From Bacteroidota bacterium (GTDB taxonomy: Bacteria; Bacteroidota; Bacteroidia; Chitinophagales; Saprospiraceae): a stretch of 32,604 nucleotides of DNA. Positions 8,119-15,919 of this stretch are shown one piece after another. Within the stretch, counting starts at the first letter, position 1. Every line of letters begins with the position of its first letter. The stretch spans positions 1 through 32,604 of the forward strand of contig PZPC01000061.1 in NCBI GenBank assembly GCA_003045895.1. Reading direction: 5' to 3'. The notes under the pieces are model-generated. The model made no database searches. It was not told the origin of the DNA and saw only the letters and a list, made by a program, of their open reading frames with translations. The translations under genes and the position numbers were made by a program.

Positions 8119-8147
8119 GCGGCCAGGATTGCACCGCAATCGGCCGC
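8119..8147 (+). other. Strong hairpin in the leader of the heptose kinase gene
   Basis: GCGGCC (8119-8124), a two-base AG bulge, GATTGC (8127-8132), a three-base ACC loop, then GCAATC and GGCCGC (8136-8147) form a 12-bp perfect stem with one bulge. No T-run follows, so it is not a classical intrinsic terminator for waaA. It lies upstream of the next promoter candidate. Confidence 0.6.
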
Positions 8148-8197
8148 GACGGGCAGGGGAACGTCGCAATATTCTGCACAGCATAACCACAATTCCC

Positions 8198-8205
8198 TAT
8201 TTTTG
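8198..8205 (+). promoter_or_regulatory. -7 promoter element for the heptose kinase gene
   Basis: TATTTTTG fits TAnnTTTG and lies 23 bp before the ATG. The -33 region is poor (only TTCTG near 8172-8176), so this is a candidate. Confidence 0.4.
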
Positions 8206-8228
8206 CGTTTTGAAACAGGAACGAACCC

Positions 8229-9233
8229 ATGAATCCAGCAGAACTATTTGACCGTTTTCAGGCGCTAAACATCGTCATTATTGGGGATATCATGATCGAC
8301 CGGTACCTGCATGGCAGTGTGGATCGCATTTCCCCCGAGGCGCCCGTTCCGGTGGTGCACCTGAGCAGCGAAGAAAACCGCCTGGGTGGCGCCGCCAACG
8401 TGGCCCTCAACATCCAGGCCCTGGGTGCTACACCTTATTTGTTCAGTGCCATTGGCGATGACGAAAACGGCAAATTGTTGGAGTCGCTCTTACCCGCCGC
8501 CGCTATTTCTGCTGACTACCTGCGGCGTTCATCAAGCAGGACGACGACCGTCAAAACGCGCGTCATTGCCCAGCACCAGCACCTTTTGCGCGTCGACCGG
8601 GAAGACACCGCCAGCCTCACGGAAGCCGATGGCACTGCTTTGCTGGCGCAATTGCGGGCCTTACTCGACCAGCAAACCATCCACCTCATCTTGTTCCAGG
8701 ACTACAACAAAGGGGTACTAACCCCTACCCTCATCCAGGGTGTGATCCGCGAAGCCACGCAGCGCAATATCCCTACGGCCGTGGATCCCAAGTACGACAA
8801 CTTTTGGGCCTACGAAAACGTGACCCTCTTCAAACCAAACCTACGCGAAATCCAACAACAGGTAGATCCACACCTGCGCCCCGAAGCCGCCAGCCTGGCA
8901 GCCGCAGCGGCGGTGGTGCGGGGCCGCCTGAACAACCAGTATACCATGATCACCTTGTCTGACAAGGGCTTGTTTATTCAGGGAGAGGGGCAAATGGAGA
9001 TCATTCCCACCCAAGCCCGCTCCATCGCCGATGTGTGTGGCGCCGGAGATACGGTCATCAGCGTAGCAGCGCTGGGGCTGGCTCTCGGCATCGACCTGCG
9101 GGAGATCGCCGTACTGGCCAACCTGGCCGGCGGGCAGGTCTGTGAAAAGGTCGGGGTAGTTCCCGTGGATAGCACCCAGTTGCAACGAGAATACCGGGCT
9201 TTACTGGCTGACCCAAACCCCTCGTCCACTTAA
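8229..9233 (+). CDS. rfaE1: D-glycero-beta-D-manno-heptose-7-phosphate kinase (RfaE1/HldA type)
   Basis: The 334-residue PfkB-family (ribokinase-fold) sugar kinase phosphorylates D-glycero-D-manno-heptose 7-phosphate at C1 on the route to ADP-heptose for LPS core. Evidence: VIIGDIMIDRYLHGSVDRISPEAPVPV (very typical of RfaE domain I), GGAANVALN (53-61), DPKYDNFWAYENVTLFKPNLRE, and the PfkB signature D268-VCGAGDT with the GAGD anion hole and catalytic Asp274. It is monofunctional: the C-terminal nucleotidyltransferase domain of HldE is absent, so a separate RfaE2/HldC is expected elsewhere. It follows waaA, consistent with a core-LPS locus. Confidence 0.94.
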   Translation: MNPAELFDRFQALNIVIIGDIMIDRYLHGSVDRISPEAPVPVVHLSSEENRLGGAANVALNIQALGATPYLFSAIGDDENGKLLESLLPAAAISADYLRRSSSRTTTVKTRVIAQHQHLLRVDREDTASLTEADGTALLAQLRALLDQQTIHLILFQDYNKGVLTPTLIQGVIREATQRNIPTAVDPKYDNFWAYENVTLFKPNLREIQQQVDPHLRPEAASLAAAAAVVRGRLNNQYTMITLSDKGLFIQGEGQMEIIPTQARSIADVCGAGDTVISVAALGLALGIDLREIAVLANLAGGQVCEKVGVVPVDSTQLQREYRALLADPNPSST

Positions 9234-9286
9234 TTATTGCGATCTGCATATTGGCCGACTTATCCAATTGCATTTTGAGCGCAAGC

Positions 9287-9317
9287 TTTCAAATAGTCTG
9301 AAAAAGGCGTATCTTTG
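9287..9317 (+). promoter_or_regulatory. Bacteroidota-type promoter for the T9SS substrate gene
   Basis: TATCTTTG at 9310-9317 matches TAnnTTTG. TTTC at 9287-9290 is an imperfect -33 element about 19 bp upstream. The transcript would have an AT-rich leader of about 95 nt before the ATG at 9419. Confidence 0.55.
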
Positions 9318-9418
9318 CGGTTCTGTTTACTTCGCCTGTAGCTACCTGATTTCATCTTTACTACTTAGGAGAAGTATTCATTTATTAAATTAAATTGGTT
9401 ATTCACAAATACAAGTTT

Positions 9419-11296
9419 ATGTTCCTCAAAAAGTACACATTTGCAATTTTAAGCCTCCTGCTAACTGGCTTTGGCCTGCAGGCGCAAACCTTCTTCACGG
9501 AAGATTTCGCGGGCAGTTTTCCCGCTGATTGGACCAGCACGGTTGTTTCCGGCAACGGCACCCCCAGTGCGGCCTGGCAATACACAACTACGGGTCCTTC
9601 CGGTCCCTTCGCAACTGCCGACCTGGCTTCTACTACCGCTACTAATGGCTGGATGATTTTTGATTCTGATGCCAACTGTGCCTACGCCGACCAGGATGCC
9701 TGGTTGATTTCGCCAGCCTTCGATGCCTCCGATAAAACAGCCGTTTGGCTCATCTTCGAAACCTTCTACCGCAGTTTCCTCGATCGCCCACAAATTCGGG
9801 TAGGTACGGATCTCAACAACCTGTCCAGCTGGGCTACCTACGAAGTATTTCCGGGTATCGAGCCCTCCCAGTTTGGTGGTGTGACGGTCGGTGATCCCAG
9901 CCTGAACCCCCAAAGTGTCCAGTTCGACATTTCTGCTGATGCAGTAGGTCAAGCAACCGTATACTTTGCCTTCCAATTTTTGTCGGATGCAACCACCAGC
10001 ACCAATCCGAACCTGACTGGCTGTGCTTACAACTGGCAAATTGATGATGTAATCCTGACGGAAACCGATCCTCGGCCGGCCAACGAAATGCGCATCAATT
10101 CTTTTGCCGCTGTTGCCCCCAACGTGGCTACCCCCATCAGCCAGATCGAGCCCATTGGTTTTATCGCTGATATCGCCAATTTCGGTTCTGCTACCCAGCC
10201 GAACACGGTGCTGAACATGACCATCACCAATGGTGCCGGTACAGTCGTATTTACCGATCAGTTGAACTACGGTACCATTACGCCCGACTCTACGGCGGAA
10301 AATGTCTTTTTCCCCAACGAATTTACGCCGCCCGCAGTGGCAGATGTATACACGGCGACCTACTCACTCGATTACCCCGGTATTGCCGATGACGCAATCC
10401 CTGGAAACAACGAGCTGTCGTTTGTCTTTGCCGTTACCGACTCCCTCTTCGCTAAGGAAGGTGGTGCAACACGGGGTGTTTCGCCGGCTGCCGATGAAAG
10501 CTATACCTACGGCAACGTATTTTATGTCAACAACGCACAAAATGCCACCGGTGAAGATCTCTTTGCCCGCTACATCTCCTTTGGTGTGAACAATGCCGAC
10601 GAACTCGTTGGTCGTTTCGCCACCATTCTGCTCCTCGAATGGGGTGGGGATACCAACGAAAACTTTGCTGCCGACCAGGACGAATACACGATCGCGGGCT
10701 TCAACTCTTATGAATTTACCGGAGAAGAAGGCAACACCCTGATTTCTGTTTCGACCAACGAAGATGAATTCTACCCCCTCACCGCCAATACCTATTACAT
10801 TGCTGCGGTGCAGTACAGCACCGATGACACGCAGGATTTCCAGCTGTTGGCTTCGGAAGAATATGACTTCGCAGCCATGAACTTCTATACCGACTCCCTC
10901 AACCGCATTCGCTACGCAGGTGCCCTGGATGTGAGCAACGAAGGCTCACTCGGCATGACCGGCTTCGGTCTGGATATTGTGCCCGTGGTGCGTTTGAGCA
11001 TCGGCCCTGACGTCATCATCAACACGACGGAAGTGGTATTGCCAGAAAATGCAGTGGTGGCTTTCCCCAACCCTGCTGATGCCCTGGTCAACCTGGACTT
11101 CAACCTCGCGGAGAAGACGAGCGGCACCATGGTGGTTTTCAACACCAAAGGCCAGATCGTAAGCAATCGTAAGTTGGCTGATGTACAAAACGACCGCCTG
11201 CAATTGGATACCACCGAACTGCCAAACGGCTTGTACCTCGTCCGCATCGACACGGAACTGGGTGTCCGCAACCTGAAAATTACGGTACAGCACTAA
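9419..11296 (+). CDS. Secreted multidomain protein with type IX sorting domain (type A)
   Basis: The product is about 625 residues from the ATG at 9419, chosen because it directly starts a signal peptide (MFLKKYTFAILSLLLTGFGLQAQ). A TTG 24 bp upstream is less likely. Residues ~25-210 look like a choice-of-anchor/cleaved-adhesin (MAM-like, jelly-roll) domain: FFTEDFAGSFPADWT, an AWLISPAFD strand and closing NWQIDDVIL. The middle contains Ig-like strands with Asp/Asn-rich loops. The last ~75 residues form the type A sorting domain: AFPNPADALVNL, VVFNTKGQIV, LDTTELPNGLYLVRI and LKITVQH. The protein should pass Sec then T9SS, with the C-terminal domain removed on surface attachment. No catalytic motif was recognised, so an adhesin-like role is more likely than an enzyme. 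Confidence 0.9.
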   Translation: MFLKKYTFAILSLLLTGFGLQAQTFFTEDFAGSFPADWTSTVVSGNGTPSAAWQYTTTGPSGPFATADLASTTATNGWMIFDSDANCAYADQDAWLISPAFDASDKTAVWLIFETFYRSFLDRPQIRVGTDLNNLSSWATYEVFPGIEPSQFGGVTVGDPSLNPQSVQFDISADAVGQATVYFAFQFLSDATTSTNPNLTGCAYNWQIDDVILTETDPRPANEMRINSFAAVAPNVATPISQIEPIGFIADIANFGSATQPNTVLNMTITNGAGTVVFTDQLNYGTITPDSTAENVFFPNEFTPPAVADVYTATYSLDYPGIADDAIPGNNELSFVFAVTDSLFAKEGGATRGVSPAADESYTYGNVFYVNNAQNATGEDLFARYISFGVNNADELVGRFATILLLEWGGDTNENFAADQDEYTIAGFNSYEFTGEEGNTLISVSTNEDEFYPLTANTYYIAAVQYSTDDTQDFQLLASEEYDFAAMNFYTDSLNRIRYAGALDVSNEGSLGMTGFGLDIVPVVRLSIGPDVIINTTEVVLPENAVVAFPNPADALVNLDFNLAEKTSGTMVVFNTKGQIVSNRKLADVQNDRLQLDTTELPNGLYLVRIDTELGVRNLKITVQH

Positions 11297-11394
11297 GCCG
11301 CAACGCCTGGTACTAAACCTAAAAGTGACCTGAGTCCTCCCGAATAAGCCCACCTCAGCGTGAGGCAAATAGCGATGGCCATTATAAATCTATC

Positions 11395-11430
11395 AAGCGG
11401 TATCGAGACATCTCGGTACCGCTTTTTTTT
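11395..11430 (+). terminator. Intrinsic terminator of the T9SS substrate gene
   Basis: A 14-bp stem (AAGCGGTATCGAGA pairing with TCTCGGTACCGCTT, one G·T wobble, two-base CA loop) runs straight into T(8) at 11423-11430. It lies about 100 bp after the stop codon. Confidence 0.93.
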
Positions 11431-11562
11431 ATTCCGGTAACTGACGGTGTGCTATCCTCGGTCGGCTTTTGCCTAACCGTTCGACAAATCTTTACGGCCC
11501 CGCCCAATAGCTTTGAATTTTACGGACTTGATGAACCCAGTGGAAGCCTGCACGCTGGTTCG

Positions 11563-11648
11563 CCACGCTAAAGCTTGGCAAGCTCATGCTTCAGCGTGGC
11601 CTGGATATTTCTCTATCGTCAAGCAAAACGCGGCGCCATAAATGGCGC
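11563..11648. repeat. Two intergenic hairpins
   Basis: The first (11563-11599) pairs CCACGCTAAAGC with GCTTCAGCGTGG (11 of 12 bp) around a 13-nt loop. The second (11633-11648) is GCGCCAT-AA-ATGGCGC. A shorter CCACG-CTGAAGA-CGTGG hairpin at 32448-32464 shares the CCACGCTgAAG core, which suggests a dispersed REP-like family. No gene is seen in the surrounding 11431-11711. Confidence 0.55.
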
Positions 11649-11711
11649 TGAACCAGCGAGCGCGATACGTCCGACGCTTCTCTCCCCTTTCTTTTCCACC
11701 TTTAAGTATTT

Positions 11712-11821
11712 GGACAATAATAAATTTACATTTTTCGACTCAAATGATTAGCTCGAAACCGCTCATTATCAATCGCTTGTTTCTTCACTAATAATTTGAG
11801 AATGTAAATTTATTATTGTCC
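11712..11821. mobile_element. 110-bp MITE-like element with perfect 21-bp terminal inverted repeats
   Basis: GGACAATAATAAATTTACATT at 11712-11732 is the exact reverse complement of 11801-11821. The symmetry continues inward: CTCAAATGATTAG on the left pairs with CTAATAATTTGAG on the right, with one mismatch and a 6-nt bulge (TTTCGA) in the left arm. About 36 nt of unpaired centre remain. The element is AT-rich in a GC-richer region and holds no ORF. No target-site duplication is evident at its ends. It could be a miniature transposable element, an IS relic, or a structured regulatory RNA. Confidence 0.55.
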
Positions 11822-11837
11822 CGGCACTTACACGGTT

Positions 11838-11880
11838 ATTACTTCCCACTTCCGACCTCCGATTCCCCACCTCCTGTTCA
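11838..11880. repeat. Degenerate ~7-bp repeat, GAAGTGG/GAGGTCG type (A-type), minus orientation
   Basis: The minus strand reads as successive variants of GAGGTGG, GAATCG, GAGGTCG and GAAGTGG. The same family occurs at 32322-32362 and 32492-32527 in the plus orientation. Here it immediately follows the 110-bp inverted-repeat element. Confidence 0.65.
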
Positions 11881-11913
11881 CTGGTGGATCCTTTGCCAAA
11901 TGGTAACAGCCCC

Positions 11914-12099
11914 CTAGGGCAAAAAACGGTCCTGCCAGGCCAGCACCCCATCCTGGTCCACGGTAGGCACCGTAGGAAGAGCATCTTCCTGCGAAAAAGG
12001 AACGGTTTCCGCTTCCGGGGGCTGGCGCATACAAGTCAGCACCAGTGCTGGCCCAATGAGCAAGAAGAGCAATACCACGGTGTCCGTTAATTTTCGCAT
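11914..12099 (-). CDS. Small predicted lipoprotein or membrane protein, 61 residues
   Basis: The product begins with a charged start (MRKLTD) and one long hydrophobic stretch (TVVLLFLLIGPALVLT). A cysteine (VLTC) fits a relaxed lipobox, followed by a short acidic, Pro-rich tail ending in WQDRFLP. This is a plausible exported peptide, and its codon composition resembles the neighbours. No family is recognised and no promoter consensus is seen upstream. It lies divergently from the enoyl-CoA hydratase gene, sharing a 139-bp intergenic region. It may be a chance ORF. Confidence 0.45.
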   Translation of the reverse strand: MRKLTDTVVLLFLLIGPALVLTCMRQPPEAETVPFSQEDALPTVPTVDQDGVLAWQDRFLP

Positions 12100-12191
12100 C
12101 TGTACTTTGTCTGAATTACTGACGTAAAACGCCTGCTTTTGGTACCGCGCAGCTAGTGGTTTAAAGCTTCGCTAACACCTATTTAATACTT

Positions 12192-12219
12192 TTTAACTTC
12201 CCAGGATTGCTTACCTTTG
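12192..12219 (+). promoter_or_regulatory. Bacteroidota-type promoter of the leucine-catabolism operon
   Basis: TACCTTTG at 12212-12219 is an exact TAnnTTTG -7 match. A T-rich -33 region (TTTAAC from 12192) lies about 17 bp upstream. The leader would be very short, because the ATG is at 12239. Confidence 0.65.
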
Positions 12220-12237
12220 CGAACGAACATTCATTCG
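12220..12237. promoter_or_regulatory. Palindrome resembling a FadR-type TetR operator
   Basis: CGAACGAACATTCATTCG is an imperfect palindrome (CGAAnGAAnnTTCnTTCG, 14 of 18 positions symmetric) placed between the -7 element and the start codon. It resembles the TGAATGAMTANTCATTCA operator of Bacillus FadR, a TetR-family repressor of fatty-acid degradation genes. Repression by an acyl-CoA-sensing TetR regulator would suit this operon. No such regulator gene is in the window. Confidence 0.5.
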
Positions 12238-12238
12238 T

Positions 12239-13009
12239 ATGGAAGATAAAACTTTACTCGGCAGTATAACTACGGTCGTCGCTGGTGGAATTGCAACGAT
12301 CACCTTTGCACATCCGGCGCACAACAGTTTACCCGGTCGGCTGTTGGCCGAATTGCGGGATGCCATCACCGCTGCTGGTGCCGACGAGGCCTGCCGGGTG
12401 GTGGTACTCCAAAGCGCCGGCGAGCGCAGTTTTTGCGCGGGTGCCAGCTTTGACGAACTCCTGGCCATCGACAACCTCGCCCAGGGCGAACGTTTCTTCC
12501 TGGGGTTTGCCCAGGTTATCAACGCCCTGCGCCAGTGTCCCAAATTTGTGCTGGGGCAGGTACAAGGCAAGGCCATTGGTGGCGGTGTCGGCCTGGCGGC
12601 CGCTACCGACTACTGTTTTGCCACCTCCTTTGCGGCGATCAAACTGAGCGAACTGGCCGTAGGTATTGGGCCTTTTGTCATTGGTCCGGCAGTAGCCCGA
12701 AAAATAGGCCAGGCTGCTTTCCAGCAACTCGCCATCAACGCCACCGCTTTCCAGTCGGCCGAATGGGCCCGGGAGAAGGGGCTGTACCAGGCAGTTTTTG
12801 CTTCGGCCGCTGAAATGAAGACGGCCGTGCAGGCCCTGGCTACCCAACTGGCGCAAATGAGCCCGACGGCAATGGCCGAACTCAAACGCGTATGCTGGGA
12901 GGGCACCGAAAACTGGGAGGAACTACTAACGCAAAGGGCCCGGATCAGTGGTCAACTGGTCTTATCCGATTTCACGCGGGACGCCATTGCTGCTTTTAAA
13001 TCCAAATAA
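12239..13009 (+). CDS. Enoyl-CoA hydratase/isomerase family, methylglutaconyl-CoA hydratase-like
   Basis: This 256-residue crotonase-fold protein has SFCAGASFDELLAI (64-77) and the oxyanion-hole loop GKAIGGGVGLAAATD (110-124). The second acidic residue lies in LSELAVGIGPFVIGP (Glu138). The GGGxGL form (Gly instead of the first catalytic Glu of mitochondrial enoyl-CoA hydratase) and the 'LSEL..GI.P..I.P.V' segment are typical of LiuC-type 3-methylglutaconyl-CoA hydratases in leucine breakdown. The following E1 gene for a 2-oxoacid dehydrogenase supports a branched-chain catabolic role. The exact substrate is inference. It has its own promoter and a palindromic operator candidate, and the next gene starts 11 bp after its stop. 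Confidence 0.88.
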   Translation: MEDKTLLGSITTVVAGGIATITFAHPAHNSLPGRLLAELRDAITAAGADEACRVVVLQSAGERSFCAGASFDELLAIDNLAQGERFFLGFAQVINALRQCPKFVLGQVQGKAIGGGVGLAAATDYCFATSFAAIKLSELAVGIGPFVIGPAVARKIGQAAFQQLAINATAFQSAEWAREKGLYQAVFASAAEMKTAVQALATQLAQMSPTAMAELKRVCWEGTENWEELLTQRARISGQLVLSDFTRDAIAAFKSK

Positions 13010-13019
13010 TGCCTGCTTG

Positions 13020-13280
13020 ATGCAAAGGAAACGCCTACACCAACTTTTTATCGGCACCGTCGAATCACAACTGGCCAACAACAACCCGCCTTTTGTTCGC
13101 AGTACCTTGGCCCGCCTCGAAAGCGAAGGGTATTCCACAGAACAGGCCACAGCCATGATGGCGGGCATTGTGGCCCAACTGATGGCCGACATGATCGCCA
13201 ATGATGAACTGTTTGACGAAACAAGGTACCAGCAATTGCTGTTAAAATTACCAGAACTACCCCACCATGGTGAAATCTAA
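13020..13280 (+). CDS. Small protein resembling DUF1841-type proteins, 86 residues
   Basis: From the ATG at 13020 it encodes MQRKRLHQLFIGTVESQ followed by PPFVRSTLARLESEGYSTEQATAMMAGIVAQLMADM and a RYQQLLLKLPEL tail. The pattern 'I...E.Q...N.PP.VR.TL.RL..EGYS...A...I...VA......L.....FD..RY...L..LP' is known from small conserved hypothetical proteins (DUF1841-like); the function is unknown. A longer upstream frame lies inside the hydratase gene and is not needed. It overlaps the E1 gene by 14 bp, so translational coupling is likely. Its tight placement suggests a role with the dehydrogenase or hydratase. Confidence 0.75.
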   Translation: MQRKRLHQLFIGTVESQLANNNPPFVRSTLARLESEGYSTEQATAMMAGIVAQLMADMIANDELFDETRYQQLLLKLPELPHHGEI

Positions 13281-15357
13281 AAAGAAAAACAATATCCAGG
13301 CGCCAATCCCTACTCAACAGTTGAAAAAGGCCTTCTTCAAAATGGCTACCGCCGTCGCCTTGACGGAATTATACGAGGCCAATTTCAAAATGGTCTCCAA
13401 GTACGTACACGCCACCAGCCGCGGACACGAAGCGGTTCAGTTGGCCTTGGGGCTGCAATTGCAACCACAGGATTACGTTGCACCTTACTACCGGGATGAC
13501 GCACTGCTGCTAGGTATTGGCATTACGCCCTACGAGTTGATGCTGCAGTTGCTGGCCAAAATTGAGGATCCTTTCTCCGGCGGCCGGACCTACTACTGCC
13601 ACCCCAGCCTCAACCGCCCCGATTTTCCTAAAATCCCGCACCAGTCTTCGGCTACCGGAATGCAAGCGATTCCTATGACGGGCGTCGCCCTCGGCTTCCA
13701 GTACCAGGAACAGTTGGGGCTGAAAAAATGGACAACCAACGATGCCCCCGTAGCGGTCTGCTCGCTCGGCGACGCCAGTGTCACCGAAGGAGAAGTGGCC
13801 GAAGCCCTGCAAATGGCTGCCCTGCGCCAACTCCCGATCATTTACCTCGTACAGGACAATGGCTGGGACATCTCGGCCAGTGCGGCCGAGACCCGCGCCC
13901 AGGATGCCGCCGATTACGCGGCCGGTTTCCACGGCATCGAAGTGCTGCGCCTTGACGGCACGGATTACCTGGCCTGCGCCGAAGGTTTACAAGCAACCAT
14001 CCAAAAGGTAAGGGCCGAGCGCCGCCCTTTCCTCGTCCACGCCAGCGTCCCCTTACTCAACCACCATACCAGCGGCGTGCGCAAAGAATGGTACCGCGAC
14101 GACCTGGAAGAACACCAGCAACGGGATCCCTACCCCAAACTGCGGCAAGCCTTGCTACAGCACCAAGTCCCCGCTACCGAAATTGCGGAACTGGAAGCCG
14201 AAGCCCGGCAACTGGTGGCCGAAGATTTCGAGCGCGCCCAACAAGCTGCCGATCCACAACCCACCGATTTATACCACCACGACTTTGCCCCTACCCCAAT
14301 CACCGCGGAAACTGGGGAGCGCCAACCGGCTGGTGGGGAAAAAACCGTTATGGTCGACAGTGCCCTGCACGCCGTGGAGGAACTGCTCCGCGAACATCCG
14401 GAATGTCTGCTTTATGGCCAAGATGTGGGTGCCCGCCTGGGTGGGGTCTTCCGCGAAGCGGCGACCCTGGCCGATAAGTTTGGTGGGGAACGGGTCTTCA
14501 ACACCCCCATCCAGGAAGCTTTTATTGTTGGCAGCACGGTAGGGATGTCGGCCGTAGGGCTCAAACCCATCGTGGAAGTTCAGTTTGCCGATTACATCTG
14601 GCCGGGCTTGAACCAGTTGTTCACCGAGGTCAGCCGCTCCTACTATTTGTCTGACGGCAAGTGGCCCGTGAGTATGGTCCTACGGGTACCCATCGGAGCC
14701 TACGGCAGTGGCGGCCCCTACCACAGCTCCAGCGTGGAGTCGGTTCTGACCAATATCCGGGGCATAAAAATTGCCTACCCCAGCAACGGGGCCGATCTGA
14801 AAGGATTGCTCAAAGCTGCCTATTACGATCCCAACCCCGTGGTGGTGCTGGAACACAAAGGGCTCTACTGGTCGAAAGTGCCGGGTACGGAAGCCGCGAA
14901 AACCATAGAACCGGCCGCCGATTACTGCTTGCCACTGGGTAAAGCCACGACCACCCTGGCGGCAGCAGCAGCAGCCGTCAGCAGTGGTCGCAGCATGGCC
15001 GTCATCACCTACGGTATGGGGGTACACTGGGCACTCCAGGCCGCCCGCGAGTTTCCCGGACAGATAGAGATTGTGGACCTGCGAACGCTGGCTCCACTCG
15101 ACGAGGCTTACCTCTATGCCACCGCCCGCCGCCACGGCAAGATCCTGGTGGTAACCGAAGAGCCGGTCAACAATACTTTTGCCCAGAGTATTGCTGCCCG
15201 CATCCAGGAAAACTGCTTCGAATCCCTCGATGCGCCGGTACGCACGTTGGGAGCTGCCAATATGCCTGCCATTCCGCTGAACAGCGTCCTGGAAGCCACC
15301 ATGCTGCCCAATGCGGAAAAAGTGGCCGTGGCAATCGCATCGCTCTTGGCGTATTGA
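13267..15357 (+). CDS. Fused alpha-beta E1 component of a branched-chain 2-oxoacid dehydrogenase
   Basis: The 696-residue product joins E1 alpha (about 1-335) and E1 beta (about 358-696). It performs TPP-dependent decarboxylation of 2-oxo acids and acylation of the E2 lipoyl group in the cytoplasm. The alpha half has SRGHEAVQLALGL, APYYRDDALLLG and the TPP/Mg motif G168-D169-A170 ... D197-N198 (GDASVTEGEVAEAL ... YLVQDNGW). The beta half has YGQDVG, GGVFREAATL, FNTPIQEAFIVGSTVGMSAVGLKPIVEVQFADYI, and the C-terminal transketolase-like domain with VDLRTLAPLD and VTEEPV. The Pro/Glu-rich linker near 335-358 marks the fusion point. Specificity for branched-chain acids over pyruvate is inferred from the LiuC-like neighbour; E2 and E3 genes are not in the window. 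Confidence 0.92.
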   Translation: MVKSKKKNNIQAPIPTQQLKKAFFKMATAVALTELYEANFKMVSKYVHATSRGHEAVQLALGLQLQPQDYVAPYYRDDALLLGIGITPYELMLQLLAKIEDPFSGGRTYYCHPSLNRPDFPKIPHQSSATGMQAIPMTGVALGFQYQEQLGLKKWTTNDAPVAVCSLGDASVTEGEVAEALQMAALRQLPIIYLVQDNGWDISASAAETRAQDAADYAAGFHGIEVLRLDGTDYLACAEGLQATIQKVRAERRPFLVHASVPLLNHHTSGVRKEWYRDDLEEHQQRDPYPKLRQALLQHQVPATEIAELEAEARQLVAEDFERAQQAADPQPTDLYHHDFAPTPITAETGERQPAGGEKTVMVDSALHAVEELLREHPECLLYGQDVGARLGGVFREAATLADKFGGERVFNTPIQEAFIVGSTVGMSAVGLKPIVEVQFADYIWPGLNQLFTEVSRSYYLSDGKWPVSMVLRVPIGAYGSGGPYHSSSVESVLTNIRGIKIAYPSNGADLKGLLKAAYYDPNPVVVLEHKGLYWSKVPGTEAAKTIEPAADYCLPLGKATTTLAAAAAAVSSGRSMAVITYGMGVHWALQAAREFPGQIEIVDLRTLAPLDEAYLYATARRHGKILVVTEEPVNNTFAQSIAARIQENCFESLDAPVRTLGAANMPAIPLNSVLEATMLPNAEKVAVAIASLLAY

Positions 15358-15372
15358 TCAGCTTGGGTGGTT

Positions 15373-15746
15373 TTAAAACTCCAACCGGTAGTTCAATACC
15401 GGAATCAAGCCCAGTTGGGTGGTTTCCGCTACTGGACTTCCAACTCGTTGATGAACGCATCTTCGTAGCCCAGGCAACTGATGCGCAGGCTGTGCCTACC
15501 TACGGGTACTTTTTCGATGCGGAAACTCCCGTTATAGTCGGTGGCTGCACCCAGTGCAGGGTCGGTTCCGACGATCAAAATGTTAGCTGCAATGACCGGT
15601 TCCTCCGAGGCCTGATCAATCACAACCCCCTTGATGGTTTGGACAAGTCCGTTTCCTTGGGCGGTAGCCAAATCGGTAAGCAGTAGGCAAAAGAGCAATA
15701 AAAAGGCAGGTCGTGCAGAAGCACAACAATTCAGAATACGTAACAT
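15373..15746 (-). pseudogene. Collapsed TonB-dependent receptor/outer-membrane protein (both ends kept, middle lost)
   Basis: From the ATG at 15746 a signal peptide (about 30 residues, ending LATAQ) leads into a carboxypeptidase-D regulatory-like domain: IKGVVIDQASEEPVIAANILIVGTD..., DYNGSFRIEKVPVGRHSLRISCLGYED. It stops at TAG 15429-15431 after ELEVQ, where a plug and barrel should follow. Starting right at that junction in another frame, the minus strand encodes VAETTQLGLIPVLNYRLEF then TAA (15373-15375). This is the classic aromatic-terminated last strand of a Bacteroidota barrel. The simplest reading is an internal deletion of most of the gene. The remaining 104-residue product might still be exported as a lone domain. 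Confidence 0.65.
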
Positions 15747-15919
15747 AGCTTATAGATTGGTGTGGGATCCTGACCTTTTGCGGGCCAGTAGAGAAACTTT
15801 TTGGGGTGTTCAAAGCTATGATGTGCCTGGGGACACCTTCCCCCTATCGATGGCAAAAAAAAGGAGGTTTTGATAAAAAAATATTATCTTTATTAATCAA
15901 CCAGATCTGTTAATAGAAA
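15747..15919. other. Intergenic region between receptor remnant and Uma2 gene
   Basis: The right half is AT-rich. TATCTTTA (15885-15892) is a one-mismatch -7 candidate for the Uma2 gene, without a properly spaced -33 element. No ORF of note was found. Confidence 0.3.
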
